Program-made: the position numbers and the translations under genes
Shown: piece after piece, positions 8,674 through 19,315 of the stretch
How positions within the stretch are numbered: position 1 is the first letter of the stretch
Layout of the letters: each line of letters begins with the position of its first letter
DNA from: CATQHP01 sp965214915
GTDB lineage: Bacteria; Acidobacteriota; Terriglobia; Bryobacterales; UBA6623
Reading direction: 5' to 3'
NCBI GenBank assembly: GCA_965214915.1
Contig: CBDCCP010000002.1
Span: forward strand, 62,001 to 126,000
Length of the DNA: 64,000 nt
The notes under the pieces: model-generated
The model's input: the letters and a program-made list of their open reading frames with translations, nothing else
What the model was told of the DNA's origin: nothing
Databases searched by the model: none

Positions 8674-9869
8674 TCAGTGGATAAAGTCCGCATAGTTCGT
8701 TCCGTACTCAGCATCCCATTTTCTTACGTCTTCTTCGCTGTAGGTTCCAGTGAAAACGTTTTCCGGTGGTTGGTTACTTATCGGTCGATCAACATGCAGC
8801 GCCAGCTTTTCTTTTAGTTTTTTGCATGGTCGTCGCACAAGTCTTTGCTGAGAGATTCTATAGTTTCTTGTGTCAATCCTCCTGAAAAAATTACATGAGA
8901 AAAATCGCTCTCTTGGTCTATACAATGAACAATGTGTGGGAATTCAATGAGTTCATCACATCCAGATCCTTCCAATTGTACCTCGAAAAGATGAGCTCCC
9001 TGCAATTGAGTGCCCAGAAAAAGAGCTCCTTGTAGTTGTGCATCTGAAAGATTGGATCCTTGCATTTTTGCTCTGCCAAGATTGGCATCTTGGAGCTGTG
9101 CTTGAAAAAGAAAAGCTCCTTGTATTTGTGCTCTGACCATTAAGCTTGTTGTAGTTGTGTATTAAAAAGGTCAGCTTCGTGCAAGCATGCATCATCTAAG
9201 ATTGCTAAGATTGGCTCCTTGCAGTTGAACACCTCTCAGATCGGCGTTTGCTAAACGTGCGCGCAAGAGTTCAACTCCATTCAGCCAACATCCTTTCAAG
9301 TTGATATCACATCTGAAAAAAACATCGTGATCTTGCACAAATAACAATGTCAACAAGTTTCGTATTTCTACCGATGGTTTTGTTTCGTATTGTTTCTAAT
9401 ATTTGCTTTCACTTGTTGTTTGGCGAATATGGGCGCAGAGAATATGCAAGACTGTTTGACGCAAGTATTCGGTTTCTTTTGCCAAGTGAAAGAGTTCGTA
9501 AGTACCGCCAACACGCACGGAGCTTGAGTCGTGTCCTAGGTGTTCAATTGCATTTTTCAGACGTTCCTGCCGTTGCCCTTGCTCGGTGTTTTTATTGCTC
9601 TTGGCCTGTGCTTCTGCAACATCTTCCATCGCCTTCGCGCGCTTATAGGACATCAGGGCTTGCAGCGCAACCAAAATGCCCACCATCCCGATTCCAATGA
9701 ATGTCAGGATTTCGTTTTTTTCCGATAAACCAAAGAGTGATCCAATCCAGTTTTCAAATTTCTCTGAGGACATGGTGGATGCAAACGACACAAACAATAA
9801 AATGAAAATACCGATAAGGGCGTTCTGGTAGCTGAACATCGCTCTGATAGAGGACAACATATTATTCAT
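8674..9869 (-). pseudogene. Decayed membrane pentapeptide-repeat protein
   Basis: The reading frame from 9869 encodes two hydrophobic segments (ALIGIFILLFVSFAS and ILTFIGIGMVGILVALQALMS), a short helical region and RVGGTYELFHLAKETEYLRQ. It is then cut by a TAG at 9396-9398. Past the stop the same frame continues coherently (EIRNLLTLLFVQDHDVF, then ADLRGVQLQGANL), and at least three further frame changes are needed to reach the end at 8674. A(D/N)LxG-type pentapeptides are visible in every piece. The ATG overlaps the MmeI-like stop codon (ATGA), so it was probably co-translated with that enzyme. The segment is strikingly AT-rich compared with its surroundings, suggesting a separate origin. Confidence 0.75.
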
Positions 9870-12730
9870 GAGTAATCTGTCGTTAGACCGTGATGATCCG
9901 TCAGGTTGCGTTCGAGGAGATTGCGCAACGCCTCGTCTTCGGAGATGTCGGCGGGCCAGCTGTAGGCGGCGGCTACGGCGGCGTCGAGCGCGGCGTGGGC
10001 GTCGGCGAGCCATTGCGGGCGGGCGTTGTAGAGGTTGGTGAGGGTGCGCTTCTTGAGTTGCTTCGCGGCCTCTTCGTCGCGGGGGACCGGGCGCTGGGGG
10101 TAGCCGGGGACCGGCTCGTCGATCCATGCCGTCCATTCCGGCGGATTGAGCCAGCGGTCGCGCAACTCGACCAACCGCCGCGCGGCCTCGGCAATGGCGG
10201 CGGCGCGCGGGTCGGCCGCATAGTCGGCGGCGGGGATGTCGGGCGTAAGCCCCTCCGGGAAAGGGAAGGTCTCGAAGGTGGTGGTCGGCGTGTAGCGCGG
10301 GTCGTTGCCCTTGCCGAGCCAAGTGCCGAGCCGCAGCGACCACGCCTCATGAAAGCGGCTGTGCAGGATGCCGAAGGTCACGTCATCGTCGCGGGCGACG
10401 ACGATCAGTTGATGATCGGGACAAATTCCCGCGTGGCGCCAGACGAACAGCCGGTGCTTGGCGATTGTCGGCGTGACGATGTAGCGCGATAATCCTCCAA
10501 CGGCCCGCCACATGTTCGGGCGCGGACGCCAATGCCGCCACCATTCTTCGCGCAATTTTTTGATACGGTTTCGTTGCCTCACCGGCTTTACATGCTCCGC
10601 GATATAGGCGAACGGCGCTTCGTATAAAGCTGCATCAGCTTCGCTCATGGACGTGCCGAAGTCGATGATCCAGGCGTCCCCAGGCCGCCGCGACAAATCC
10701 ATGCCGATAACGCGGGGTTTCAGGACGTCGGAGTTGAGCCTCCCGTTCGGGTTTGCGGGCAATCGAAGCCATTCCCGCGCAAGATCGCCGGGGATGTCGA
10801 ATGGACCGTTCTTGTTGACCCCAAGGAACGCAACAGCCCTGTTGCTGTCCAATGGCGATGCCTGCGTCAAGTCAGCGCCTCCTCCGGTTAAATCGGAGTG
10901 GATGCAGTTTGTCGCAGCACCGTTCAGGAAAGCGGCAAGCTCTGTGCCCTTGCGGGCGAAGCAAATCAACGAGACCCGCACGGCAGCGCCATCGAGAACC
11001 CAGGGCTCATCCGACCAAGCATCGAAGATAGCTCCGTGCTTGGCGATTCGGTCGAGCACGGCGCGGTTTTTCCCGCCCCGGATCGAATTCGTAGCGACGA
11101 GACCGGCACGGGCGATCTTACCTTCGGATACGAGCTTGCCCGCCTTGTGGAACCAGTAGCAGACGAGATCGGCGGATGCAGGAAGCGCGCCTTTGTAAAC
11201 GCGCCGCAAGCTCTCGGTATGTTTGTGCCCCAAGCCTCCCCGCATGACCCGGTCTCCCAGAAACGGCGGGTTGCCGATGACGACATCGGCTTCGGGCCAT
11301 TCCGGTTCTGCGCCTTCCGGGGTCAGGATGGCGTCGCGGCATTCGATGGCGTCCAGCGGCTTGAGGATCGGGTCGCGCGAGCCGGGGAAGCCGTTGCGCC
11401 GCATCCACTGGATTTCGCCGATCCACACCGAGACGCGGGCCAGTTCGGCGGCGTAAGGGTTGATCTCGATGCCCTTGACGTTGGCCGGGCCGATCATGGG
11501 GAACTCCCGCTGCAAGCCCAGCGCCTCGGCCTCCAACTGCACCCGGCGCTCCAGATCTTTGAGCGCGTGCAGGGCGAGGTAGAGGAAGTTGCCCGAACCG
11601 CAGGCCGGGTCGAGCACGGTGAAGCCGCGCAGCCGGTCGAGGAAGGCGCGCAGCAGCCGCTCGGCCCGCGCGCGCCGCCGCGTTTGCGCGGCTTTGGACT
11701 TGGCCGCGTCCGCGCGTTGCAGAGAGGCGGCGATCTCGGCCTTCGCCTTTTCCCAGGCGGCAAGCCAGGGGCGGACGATCGTCGGCTCGACGAGCAGCAT
11801 GATCTTGTCGCGGTCGGTATAGTGCGCGCCAAGCTGCGCGCGCTTGTCCGGGTCGAGTCCGCGCTCGAACAGCGTGCCCAAAATCGAGGGGTCGATCTCC
11901 GACCAGTCGAGCGCCGCCGCCCGCAGCGCCGTCTCGATATCGGCTTTGTCCAGGGGCAGGGCGGCATCGTCGGCGAACAGCCCGCCGTTGAACCAGTCCA
12001 CCGGCTCGAAGCCGACCCGGCCGCCCGTGCGCATCGCGTCGAACAGAGCGCGGGCCATCGCGGCGAACTCCCCGGGACTCTTGCGCGCCTGCTCCAGCAT
12101 CCGCGTGAACATGCCGTCGGGCAGCAGGCCGACGTCCTCGGCGAACATGCAGAACACCAGCCGGTTGACGAAACGCGCGACCTCCTGCGGCTCACAGTCG
12201 CGCCCGCGCAGGGCTTGCGCCAGCGCGGCGAACGCCTCCGCCGCGCGCTCGGTCAACGCCTGCCGGGTCTCGCCGGGCCGCAGGCGGTGCGGGTCGGACA
12301 TCGCCCATTTGAGCTTGGCGCGCACGGCGGCGTCGGCGAGATCGTCCAACGCGAGCTCGTGGGTCTCGCTGACGCTGTTGGTCCAATTGGTGCGGATGCG
12401 GAACCGCTCCATGTCGGAGACGATCAGCAGCGGCGGGTTCTCCAGCGCGAGCGCGTATTGGCGCAGTTGGCGGAAGGCCGCGTCCAGGTCGGCGTGCTTG
12501 CCTTTGTACTCCCAGGCGAAGCAGTGCCGTTTCCAGACATCGGCCCAGCCGTCGCCGCCGATGTCCTTGCGCGCGCCGCGCTCGAAGCAGTAGCGCTCGC
12601 CGGTGGGGTCGGCTTCGGCCGGCGTCGGCTCGCCGAGCAGCCGGCACAGGTCGATGAAGTGCTCCTGCGCCGCCGAGCGCTCTTTGAGTTCCGACGCCCG
12701 CCACTTGGCGATGAACTCCCCCGGCGTCAC
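9866..12730 (-). CDS. MmeI-type (type IIL) restriction-modification enzyme
   Basis: A 954-residue single-chain enzyme expected to methylate one adenine and cut DNA at a distance. The N-terminal nuclease region shows a D...E-Y-K pattern (E74-Y-K76 in FAWEYKGK, with upstream D56/D60). A helical spacer is followed by the methyltransferase motif I DPACGSGNF near residue 373 and motif IV NPPF near 485. The C-terminal third contains the target-recognition-like region (WRHWRPRPNMWR..., ETFPFP). Length fits MmeI relatives (about 920 aa). The start is GTG at 12730. It is apparently intact, unlike its neighbours, and its stop overlaps the start of the pentapeptide gene. Confidence 0.85.
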   Translation of the reverse strand: MTPGEFIAKWRASELKERSAAQEHFIDLCRLLGEPTPAEADPTGERYCFERGARKDIGGDGWADVWKRHCFAWEYKGKHADLDAAFRQLRQYALALENPPLLIVSDMERFRIRTNWTNSVSETHELALDDLADAAVRAKLKWAMSDPHRLRPGETRQALTERAAEAFAALAQALRGRDCEPQEVARFVNRLVFCMFAEDVGLLPDGMFTRMLEQARKSPGEFAAMARALFDAMRTGGRVGFEPVDWFNGGLFADDAALPLDKADIETALRAAALDWSEIDPSILGTLFERGLDPDKRAQLGAHYTDRDKIMLLVEPTIVRPWLAAWEKAKAEIAASLQRADAAKSKAAQTRRRARAERLLRAFLDRLRGFTVLDPACGSGNFLYLALHALKDLERRVQLEAEALGLQREFPMIGPANVKGIEINPYAAELARVSVWIGEIQWMRRNGFPGSRDPILKPLDAIECRDAILTPEGAEPEWPEADVVIGNPPFLGDRVMRGGLGHKHTESLRRVYKGALPASADLVCYWFHKAGKLVSEGKIARAGLVATNSIRGGKNRAVLDRIAKHGAIFDAWSDEPWVLDGAAVRVSLICFARKGTELAAFLNGAATNCIHSDLTGGGADLTQASPLDSNRAVAFLGVNKNGPFDIPGDLAREWLRLPANPNGRLNSDVLKPRVIGMDLSRRPGDAWIIDFGTSMSEADAALYEAPFAYIAEHVKPVRQRNRIKKLREEWWRHWRPRPNMWRAVGGLSRYIVTPTIAKHRLFVWRHAGICPDHQLIVVARDDDVTFGILHSRFHEAWSLRLGTWLGKGNDPRYTPTTTFETFPFPEGLTPDIPAADYAADPRAAAIAEAARRLVELRDRWLNPPEWTAWIDEPVPGYPQRPVPRDEEAAKQLKKRTLTNLYNARPQWLADAHAALDAAVAAAYSWPADISEDEALRNLLERNLTDHHGLTTDYS

Positions 12731-13059
12731 CGTCGTCCGGCCTTTCTCTGCAATGAAGCTGCGCTAACCAAACGATTCCAGTCCTGCGCCATGCGCAGCA
12801 AGCGAGAACGCAAACCCACAATCATCGCAGAACCGGCGAAACAGGCGCTTGCGGCTGGTTACGGCAACAATGACGGCCGCGTTTATCGGGCCGTGGGCGG
12901 CGTTCCCGCCGGCATTCGTCGAAGGCGCCCCGGCCGACCTGCCGCCGGTCCCGGCGGCGCCGGCGTTGCTGCGCGGTTATTCGGGGGTGAATCCGCCGTA
13001 GCGGGCGCGGCGCGGCAAGACGAGCAGACAACTGCTTTAATGATGGCTGGAGCAACGCT
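12731..13059. other. Intergenic leader between MmeI-like and DUF29 genes
   Basis: A 329-bp divergent region. The part next to the MmeI-like start (12731-12830) has a decayed copy at about 17330-17440, and the last 25 bases match the leader of the other DUF29 gene. No convincing coding sequence was found here. Confidence 0.45.
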
Positions 13060-13758
13060 ATGGGAACCCTCGTCCCCAACCCTGACACGCAACAGGCCCG
13101 CCGGCCTGCCGGCCTCTACGAGCGCGACTTCTACTCCTGGGGGCTGCAGCAGGCCGACGCCTTGCGCCGCCGCGACTTGAAGGCCGTCGATTGGGACAAC
13201 GTCATCGAGGAGATCGAAGACTTGGCGAAAGCACAGCAGCACAATTGGGCAGCCTATTGCGCCCGCTCAATCGAGTATCTGTTGAAAATCGATTACTGGG
13301 AGCGCTCCACTGAATGGGTGCTGCGGCATTGGTCGCAGGAAGTGGAAAACTTCCGTATTGAAATGGCGGAACTCATAGACGAAAACCCGGGTCTGAAGAG
13401 CGTGTACGCTGAGATGTTCGCCGCAGCTTGGAAACGCGGCCGCAGCTACGCCGTCAAGAGTCTGGCCGGATACGACGAGCGGCGCAAAGCCAAGCGCAAA
13501 GAACCGGTCTCTCGCAAACAGGAGCGCCGCAAGTGGGACGGCATGCTGCCCCAGCAATGCCCTTACCGGTTCGAGCACGTCACCGCTTACGACGCGAAAA
13601 CCGATCGGGAGCCGCGAGAGGATGTCTGGCCCCCCAACGTGGCGCGGATCCTCAACGTCCGACTCAACGAGGACTATCCGATTCTCCCCGACTACAAGCC
13701 GGAACACGGTTCTTCCCCAAGCCGCCAACCTTCCAGCGGTTTCGGTTGGGAGCGTTGA
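13060..13758 (+). CDS. DUF29 family protein, intact copy
   Basis: 232 residues, all-helical DUF29 architecture: N-terminal YERDFYSWGLQQADALRRRD, a central EEIEDLAKAQQHNW helix, a WERSTEWVLRHWSQEVENFR helix and a basic middle (RRKAKRKEPVSRKQERRK). The function of the family is unknown. The protein is over 80% identical by eye to the frameshifted copy at 5821-6500. It diverges from the MmeI-like gene and precedes the cytosine methylase operon. The ATG at 13060 is preceded by the leader shared with the other copy. Confidence 0.85.
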   Translation: MGTLVPNPDTQQARRPAGLYERDFYSWGLQQADALRRRDLKAVDWDNVIEEIEDLAKAQQHNWAAYCARSIEYLLKIDYWERSTEWVLRHWSQEVENFRIEMAELIDENPGLKSVYAEMFAAAWKRGRSYAVKSLAGYDERRKAKRKEPVSRKQERRKWDGMLPQQCPYRFEHVTAYDAKTDREPREDVWPPNVARILNVRLNEDYPILPDYKPEHGSSPSRQPSSGFGWER

Positions 13759-13969
13759 CGCTCCTACGCTGAATCCCTTGCGACGCTGAGAAAAACTTTC
13801 CTGGGCGGGCGGATGCGGGCCGATAACGGGCTTGGCAGGAGGAAGTTCGCCATGACCCGCACCTGCCGCCTCGGGCTGTTGTTGTTTTTCCCGCCGCCGG
13901 CGGCCCGCCGGTATGTTAAGCTGCGGGGTATCCGAGGGGCCTGTTCGCCATCGCAGTGTTGTCAGGTCG

Positions 13970-15122
13970 ATGATCCCGCTGACGCCCGCGTTCTATGAAT
14001 TTTTCGCCGGGGCCGGGATGGTGCGGGCCGGTCTGGGCAAGCATTGGCGGTGTCTGTTCGCCAACGATATAGACCGCAAGAAAGCCGCGGCGTACCGTTT
14101 GAATTGGGGAACGGACGAGCATCTATACGGCGATGTCAGAGACGTGACCGCCGAAGATTTGCCGGGCCGCGCCGATCTTGCCTGGGCGTCGTTTCCTTGT
14201 CAAGACTTGTCGCTTGCCGGCTGCGGCGCCGGCTTGCAAGGCGAACGATCGGGCATGTTTTGGCCGTTCCAGCGGCTCATGCTGGAGTTGGGCCGGCAAC
14301 GCAGAGCGCCGACGCTGCTCGTTCTCGAAAACGTATGCGGAACCTTGGCTGCTCACGGAGGCAGGGATTTTACGGCGATTTGCCAAGCCCTTCAGGAAGG
14401 CGGATACCGCTACGGCGCTTTGATCGTGGACGCGGCGCTGTTCGTTCCGCAATCCAGGCCGAGACTCTTCGTGATCGCCGTTCGCGAAGACGCCGCGATA
14501 CCCCGGAAGCTCGCCGGCCCCGGCCCGCTCGGAGGATTCCATCCGCGGATGCTGGAGACCGCATGGCGCAAGCTTCCGGATGCGGTCAAGGAAAACTGGA
14601 TATGGTGGGCTGCATCCGCTCCGCCGCCCAGGAGAATCGGTTTCTCCGACCTTCGAAGACGACCCCGCCGACGTTTCCTGGCGCGCGCCGGCTGAAACCG
14701 CAAAGCTGCTGGCCATGATGAGCGCGGTCAATCTGGAGAAAGTGCGCAAGGCCAAGTTGCTGGGACGCCGCATCGCGGGCACGGCGTACAAGCGTACGCG
14801 GCGCGACGCGGCGGGGCGCAAGACGCAGCGCGCCGAAGTCCGCTTCGACGACGTTGCCGGTTGCCTGCGAACGCCGGCCGGCGGCTCCAGCCGGCAAATT
14901 GTCGTCGTCGTCAAGGGCGGCAAGGTGCGTTCGCGCCTGATGTCGAGCCGCGAAACGGCGCGTCTGATGGGTTTGCCGGACGACTATATCCTGCCCGACA
15001 ACTACAATGAGGCGTATCGTTTGACGGGCGACGGGGTCGCGGCGCCGGTGGTGCGCTTCCTGGCGCGCGAGATTTTCGAGCCGGCGCTTGCGCCGGCAGG
15101 GCAGACCGGAGCGGCCGCATGA
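13970..15122 (+). pseudogene. DNA (cytosine-5) methyltransferase, frameshifted
   Basis: All C5-methylase landmarks are present: motif I FFAGAGMVRAGLG (residues ~9-21), motif IV FPCQD with the catalytic Cys, motif VI ENV, motif VIII VPQSRPRLF, and in the second frame a DD-rich target-recognition segment and the late motif RLTGDGVAAPVVRFLA. The frame breaks near 14651 in GACCTTCGAAGAC, where the usual Leu-x-Glu-Asp motif needs two more bases. The product would methylate cytosine in a short palindrome, paired with Vsr repair. The stop overlaps the next ATG (ATGA). The frameshift may be an error, since the coupled partner genes are intact. Confidence 0.8.
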
Positions 15123-15310
15123 GCGTTATCCTCTGCAAGCGCAACGAGCAACTCCGCAAGAAAATCGAGGATTCGGCCGAAACCCTGAAAACCGAAGCGC
15201 ACACCCTCGAAGTTGGGCGCCGCGCAACGGACATCGTTCGGACTACTCGGATCGAGCGCGCCGGCGCCGTTCAACGGGAGTCCGCTCCAACGGCCATTCG
15301 GCGGTCATGA
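15119..15310 (+). CDS. Small protein between dcm and vsr
   Basis: 63 residues. Both ends use ATGA overlaps: its ATG overlaps the methylase stop and its own TGA overlaps the vsr start, so all three genes look translationally coupled. The N-terminal half is a charged helix (RNEQLRKKIEDSAETLKTEAHTL); the C-terminal half is basic and low in structure and could be a frameshifted tail of a longer protein. I recognise no family. Context suggests a role with the methylase or Vsr. Confidence 0.5.
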   Translation: MSVILCKRNEQLRKKIEDSAETLKTEAHTLEVGRRATDIVRTTRIERAGAVQRESAPTAIRRS

Positions 15311-15711
15311 GCGAATCCGCCGAGCAGCGGAGCAGGATCATGCGGACGGTCAAAGGCCGTCACACCAAGCCGGAAATGGCGGTGCGCCGGCTGCTGCACC
15401 GGATGGGATTCCGCTACCGGCTGCACCGAGAGGACCTGCCGGGGAAACCGGATATCGTTTTCGGACCGCGCCGCAAAGTCATCTTCGTACACGGATGCTT
15501 CTGGCACGGCCACGACTGCAAGCGGGGCAAGCGGATGCCGGCCACGAACGTCGAGTATTGGCAAGCCAAGATCGCCCGCAACGTCGAGCGTCACGGCAGG
15601 CAACTCGCCGCGCTCGACGCCGCCGGCTGGTCGGCGCTGACGCTGTGGGAGTGCGAATTGAAGGATGAAAGCGCGCTTGCCCGTCGTCTGCGGGTTTTTC
15701 TTGAAGATTGA
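15307..15711 (+). CDS. vsr: Very-short-patch repair endonuclease Vsr
   Basis: 134 residues, normal Vsr length. It nicks the T strand at T:G mismatches left when 5-methylcytosine is deaminated. Visible features are RSRIMRTVKGRHTKPE near the N-terminus, the catalytic region LPGKPDIVFGPRRKVIFVHGCFWHGHDC with the key Asp and zinc-binding His/Cys, and the terminal LTLWECEL. The ATG at 15307 overlaps the upstream stop. The partner methylase lies just upstream, as in E. coli dcm-vsr. Confidence 0.92.
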   Translation: MSESAEQRSRIMRTVKGRHTKPEMAVRRLLHRMGFRYRLHREDLPGKPDIVFGPRRKVIFVHGCFWHGHDCKRGKRMPATNVEYWQAKIARNVERHGRQLAALDAAGWSALTLWECELKDESALARRLRVFLED

Positions 15712-16068
15712 GCGACCCCCTATCCGGCGGTCACTGCCGGCGCTCGTCAGCCCAACCGTTAACCGCCAAGCGGCTTGAATAGGCTCGCTTCGCGGACGGA
15801 CTTCTGCCACGGGCCGATAGCGGCTCCGCAGGGAGCCTTGAGTCTCTTGGACATCTGAAAAAGCGCGGCGCCGGTGAGATCGGCCGCCTCGATACCCGGG
15901 TGCGAACGGAGCGTCCCGCCGGCACGGCGGCCGGAGCCGTGTACGGATCCAGGTCTTGACGCCGGCCCTTCGTGCGCACTCTCGGCGCGAAACGTGCGGC
16001 AGGGCGATCATGCTACCTTGGGCGATGTTCAGTGTGCTATGCGTCTGCGAGACCGAGAGGCACAGACC
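15712..16068. other. Intergenic region without recognised gene
   Basis: 357 bp between vsr and the oxidoreductase. Both strands were checked. Only short, unsupported ORFs were seen. Confidence 0.5.
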
Positions 16069-17052
16069 ATGAAGGCCATCGTCCAGGAAGCGTACGGCTC
16101 GGTTGAAGTACTGCGGCTCAGGGATATCCACAGGCCGCGGGTGGGTGAACGCGACGTGTTGGTGCGCGTACATGCGGCGGGCATCGAGCCCGGCGTCTGG
16201 CACCTCATGACGGGCCGGCCGTACCTCGTGCGCCTCATGGGCTACGGGCTGCTCAAGCCGAAGCACCGCGTGGCGGGGCAGGATGTTGCGGGGCAGGTGG
16301 CGGCGGTTGGCGCGGACGTGACGCGGTTCCGGCCCGGCGACGACGTGTTTGGCGCCTGCAGCGGCGCCTTCGCCGAATATGTCTGCGCGGGGGAGGACAA
16401 GTTGGCGCTGAAGCCGGCCGGCCTCACCTTCGAGCAGGCGGCGGCCGTTCCCACGTCCGCTCTGACTGCGCTCCAAGCCCTGCGCGACGCGGCGCAGGTC
16501 ACGCCGGGGCAGACCGTGCTGGTCATCGGCGCAGCGGGCGGCGTCGGCACGTTCGCGGTGCAACTCGCCAGGGCGTTCGGCGCCGAGGTCACAGGCGTGT
16601 GCAGCGCGGCGAAGACGAATCTGGTCCGATCCATCGGTGCCCACCATGCCATCGACTACACCCGGGTAGATTTTGCCGACGGCCGGCGACGCTACGACAT
16701 TATCCTCGATACGGCGGGCAATCGTTCGCTGTCGCATCTCAGGCGCGCCCTCGGCCCCGCGGGCACGCTCGTGATCATCGGCGGAGAAGAGGGCGGACGG
16801 TGGCTCGGCGGCACGGATCGCCAGTTCCGGGCGCTGCTGCTGTCACCGTTCGTGCGCCAGACGCTGCGGTCGCTGTTCTCGACGGTGGTCGCGGCGGATC
16901 TGCAACGCCTGCACGAGTTGATCGAAGCCGGCAAGGTCGTTCCGGTCATCGACAGAACCTATCCGCTGAGCAGTGTGCCCGACGCAATCCGTCGCCTGGA
17001 AGCAGGGCATGCGCGCGGAAAGATCGCCATAACCGTCCATCCGCAATCGTAG
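16069..17052 (+). CDS. Zinc-free medium-chain oxidoreductase (quinone reductase-like)
   Basis: 327 residues of the MDR superfamily. An N-terminal GroES-like domain (MKAIVQEAYGSVEVLRLRDI) is followed by a Rossmann domain with the nucleotide motif GAAGGVGTFAVQLA. The catalytic zinc ligands and the four-Cys structural zinc loop of alcohol dehydrogenases are absent, so it is more like NADPH:quinone reductases or enoyl reductases. It is cytosolic; the substrate is unknown. The start at 16069 fits the usual MKAI opening; the longer upstream frame has no family resemblance. Confidence 0.8.
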   Translation: MKAIVQEAYGSVEVLRLRDIHRPRVGERDVLVRVHAAGIEPGVWHLMTGRPYLVRLMGYGLLKPKHRVAGQDVAGQVAAVGADVTRFRPGDDVFGACSGAFAEYVCAGEDKLALKPAGLTFEQAAAVPTSALTALQALRDAAQVTPGQTVLVIGAAGGVGTFAVQLARAFGAEVTGVCSAAKTNLVRSIGAHHAIDYTRVDFADGRRRYDIILDTAGNRSLSHLRRALGPAGTLVIIGGEEGGRWLGGTDRQFRALLLSPFVRQTLRSLFSTVVAADLQRLHELIEAGKVVPVIDRTYPLSSVPDAIRRLEAGHARGKIAITVHPQS

Positions 17053-17257
17053 GAGGCCGTGGTGAAACCCCGTGTCACACCGAGGCGTCCAGGCGCCCGG
17101 CTGACAAGGCGCGACGAGGGAGCATATTGGGCATATTCGACCCCGTTGAGCAATGGTCCAGCGCGGGCGCTTGCGGGATGCATGGCCGCTCGAATGCAGC
17201 GGCGGGGCCTTTTGCCACGGCCTTCTATATCGGGCAACCCCAGGTGCGCCGTCGGGC

Positions 17258-17440
17258 GTTGATTCAACTCCGACGGCCGCCACTTGGCGATGAACTCCCC
17301 GGAGTCACGGCATCGGCGCCGGCCGGGACGCAGCGACTCGACCGGTTCCTTTTGGAAATGAAACTGCGATGCCCAAACGATACCGGCCCCCTGCCCGCGC
17401 CGTGTGCGACAAGCGAGAGCGCAAACCAACAATCATCGTA
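17258..17440 (-). pseudogene. Remnant of an MmeI-like gene start
   Basis: On the minus strand this reads GEFIAKWRPSELNQR, matching GEFIAKWRASELKER of the intact enzyme at 12730, and then diverges. The upstream 100 bp also match the leader of the intact gene, including ACAAGCGAGAGCGCAAACC versus AGCAAGCGAGAACGCAAACC. Only about 15 codons of coding homology survive. The remainder of the 424-bp gap (17053-17257) shows nothing. Confidence 0.65.
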
Positions 17441-17477
17441 GATGCCGCCGCCGGCGGGAAGATCGAAGACCCGCGAC

Positions 17478-18819
<1,342 letters not shown>

Positions 18820-18831
18820 GCGCTAAAGCGG

Positions 18832-19299
18832 TTACTGCGCGGGGACGATCTTGAACAGCCGCTGCCCGTATTCCACGCCCTGCCCGTTTTCGACGAGCCG
18901 CTCGGCAACGACGCCGTCGACTTCGGATTCGATCTCGTTCATCAGCTTCATCGCTTCGACGATGCAAACGGTGCGTCCCTTGGCGATGCGGTCGCCGGTT
19001 TCGACGAACGGCGGCGCGTCCGGCGCGGGGGCGGCGTAAAACGTGCCGACCATGGGGGATTCGATATAGAAAGCGGAGTCGTCGGCGCCGGCCGCTTCCG
19101 CCTCCGCTGCAGCGGGGGCCGCGGGCGCGGGGTGGGCGGCGGCGGGGGCCGGGACCGCCGCGGCTGCGGCCGCCGGACCTTGCCGCACGATGCGAATCCG
19201 CTGCTTGGAAGTCTCGTATTCGAGCTCGCTCAAATCCTTCTCGACCGCCAGATCGGCAAGCTCGCGGATGGAATCCAAGTCGATTTTTGCTTCAGACAC
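18832..19299 (-). CDS. accB: Biotin carboxyl carrier protein
   Basis: 155 residues. The C-terminal biotinyl domain has the EAMKLMNEIE motif whose Lys carries biotin, preceded by the family-typical PMVGTFYAAPAPDAPPFV. The N-terminal 40 residues are a helical domain, and a long Ala-Pro-rich flexible linker separates the two. It carries the activated CO2 between AccC and the carboxyltransferase. It lies between pepP and accC on the minus strand with short gaps. Confidence 0.95.
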   Translation of the reverse strand: MSEAKIDLDSIRELADLAVEKDLSELEYETSKQRIRIVRQGPAAAAAAVPAPAAAHPAPAAPAAAEAEAAGADDSAFYIESPMVGTFYAAPAPDAPPFVETGDRIAKGRTVCIVEAMKLMNEIESEVDGVVAERLVENGQGVEYGQRLFKIVPAQ

Positions 19300-19315
19300 T
19301 TCGTTCTCGATACCT

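Noticed and set aside
9347..9700. Plus-strand ORF of 117 codons opposite the pentapeptide gene
   Set aside because: Antisense to the coherent minus-strand membrane protein; no motif.
15712..16068. Small RNA or gene in the vsr-oxidoreductase gap
   Set aside because: Only short unsupported frames and no terminator-hairpin pair were seen.
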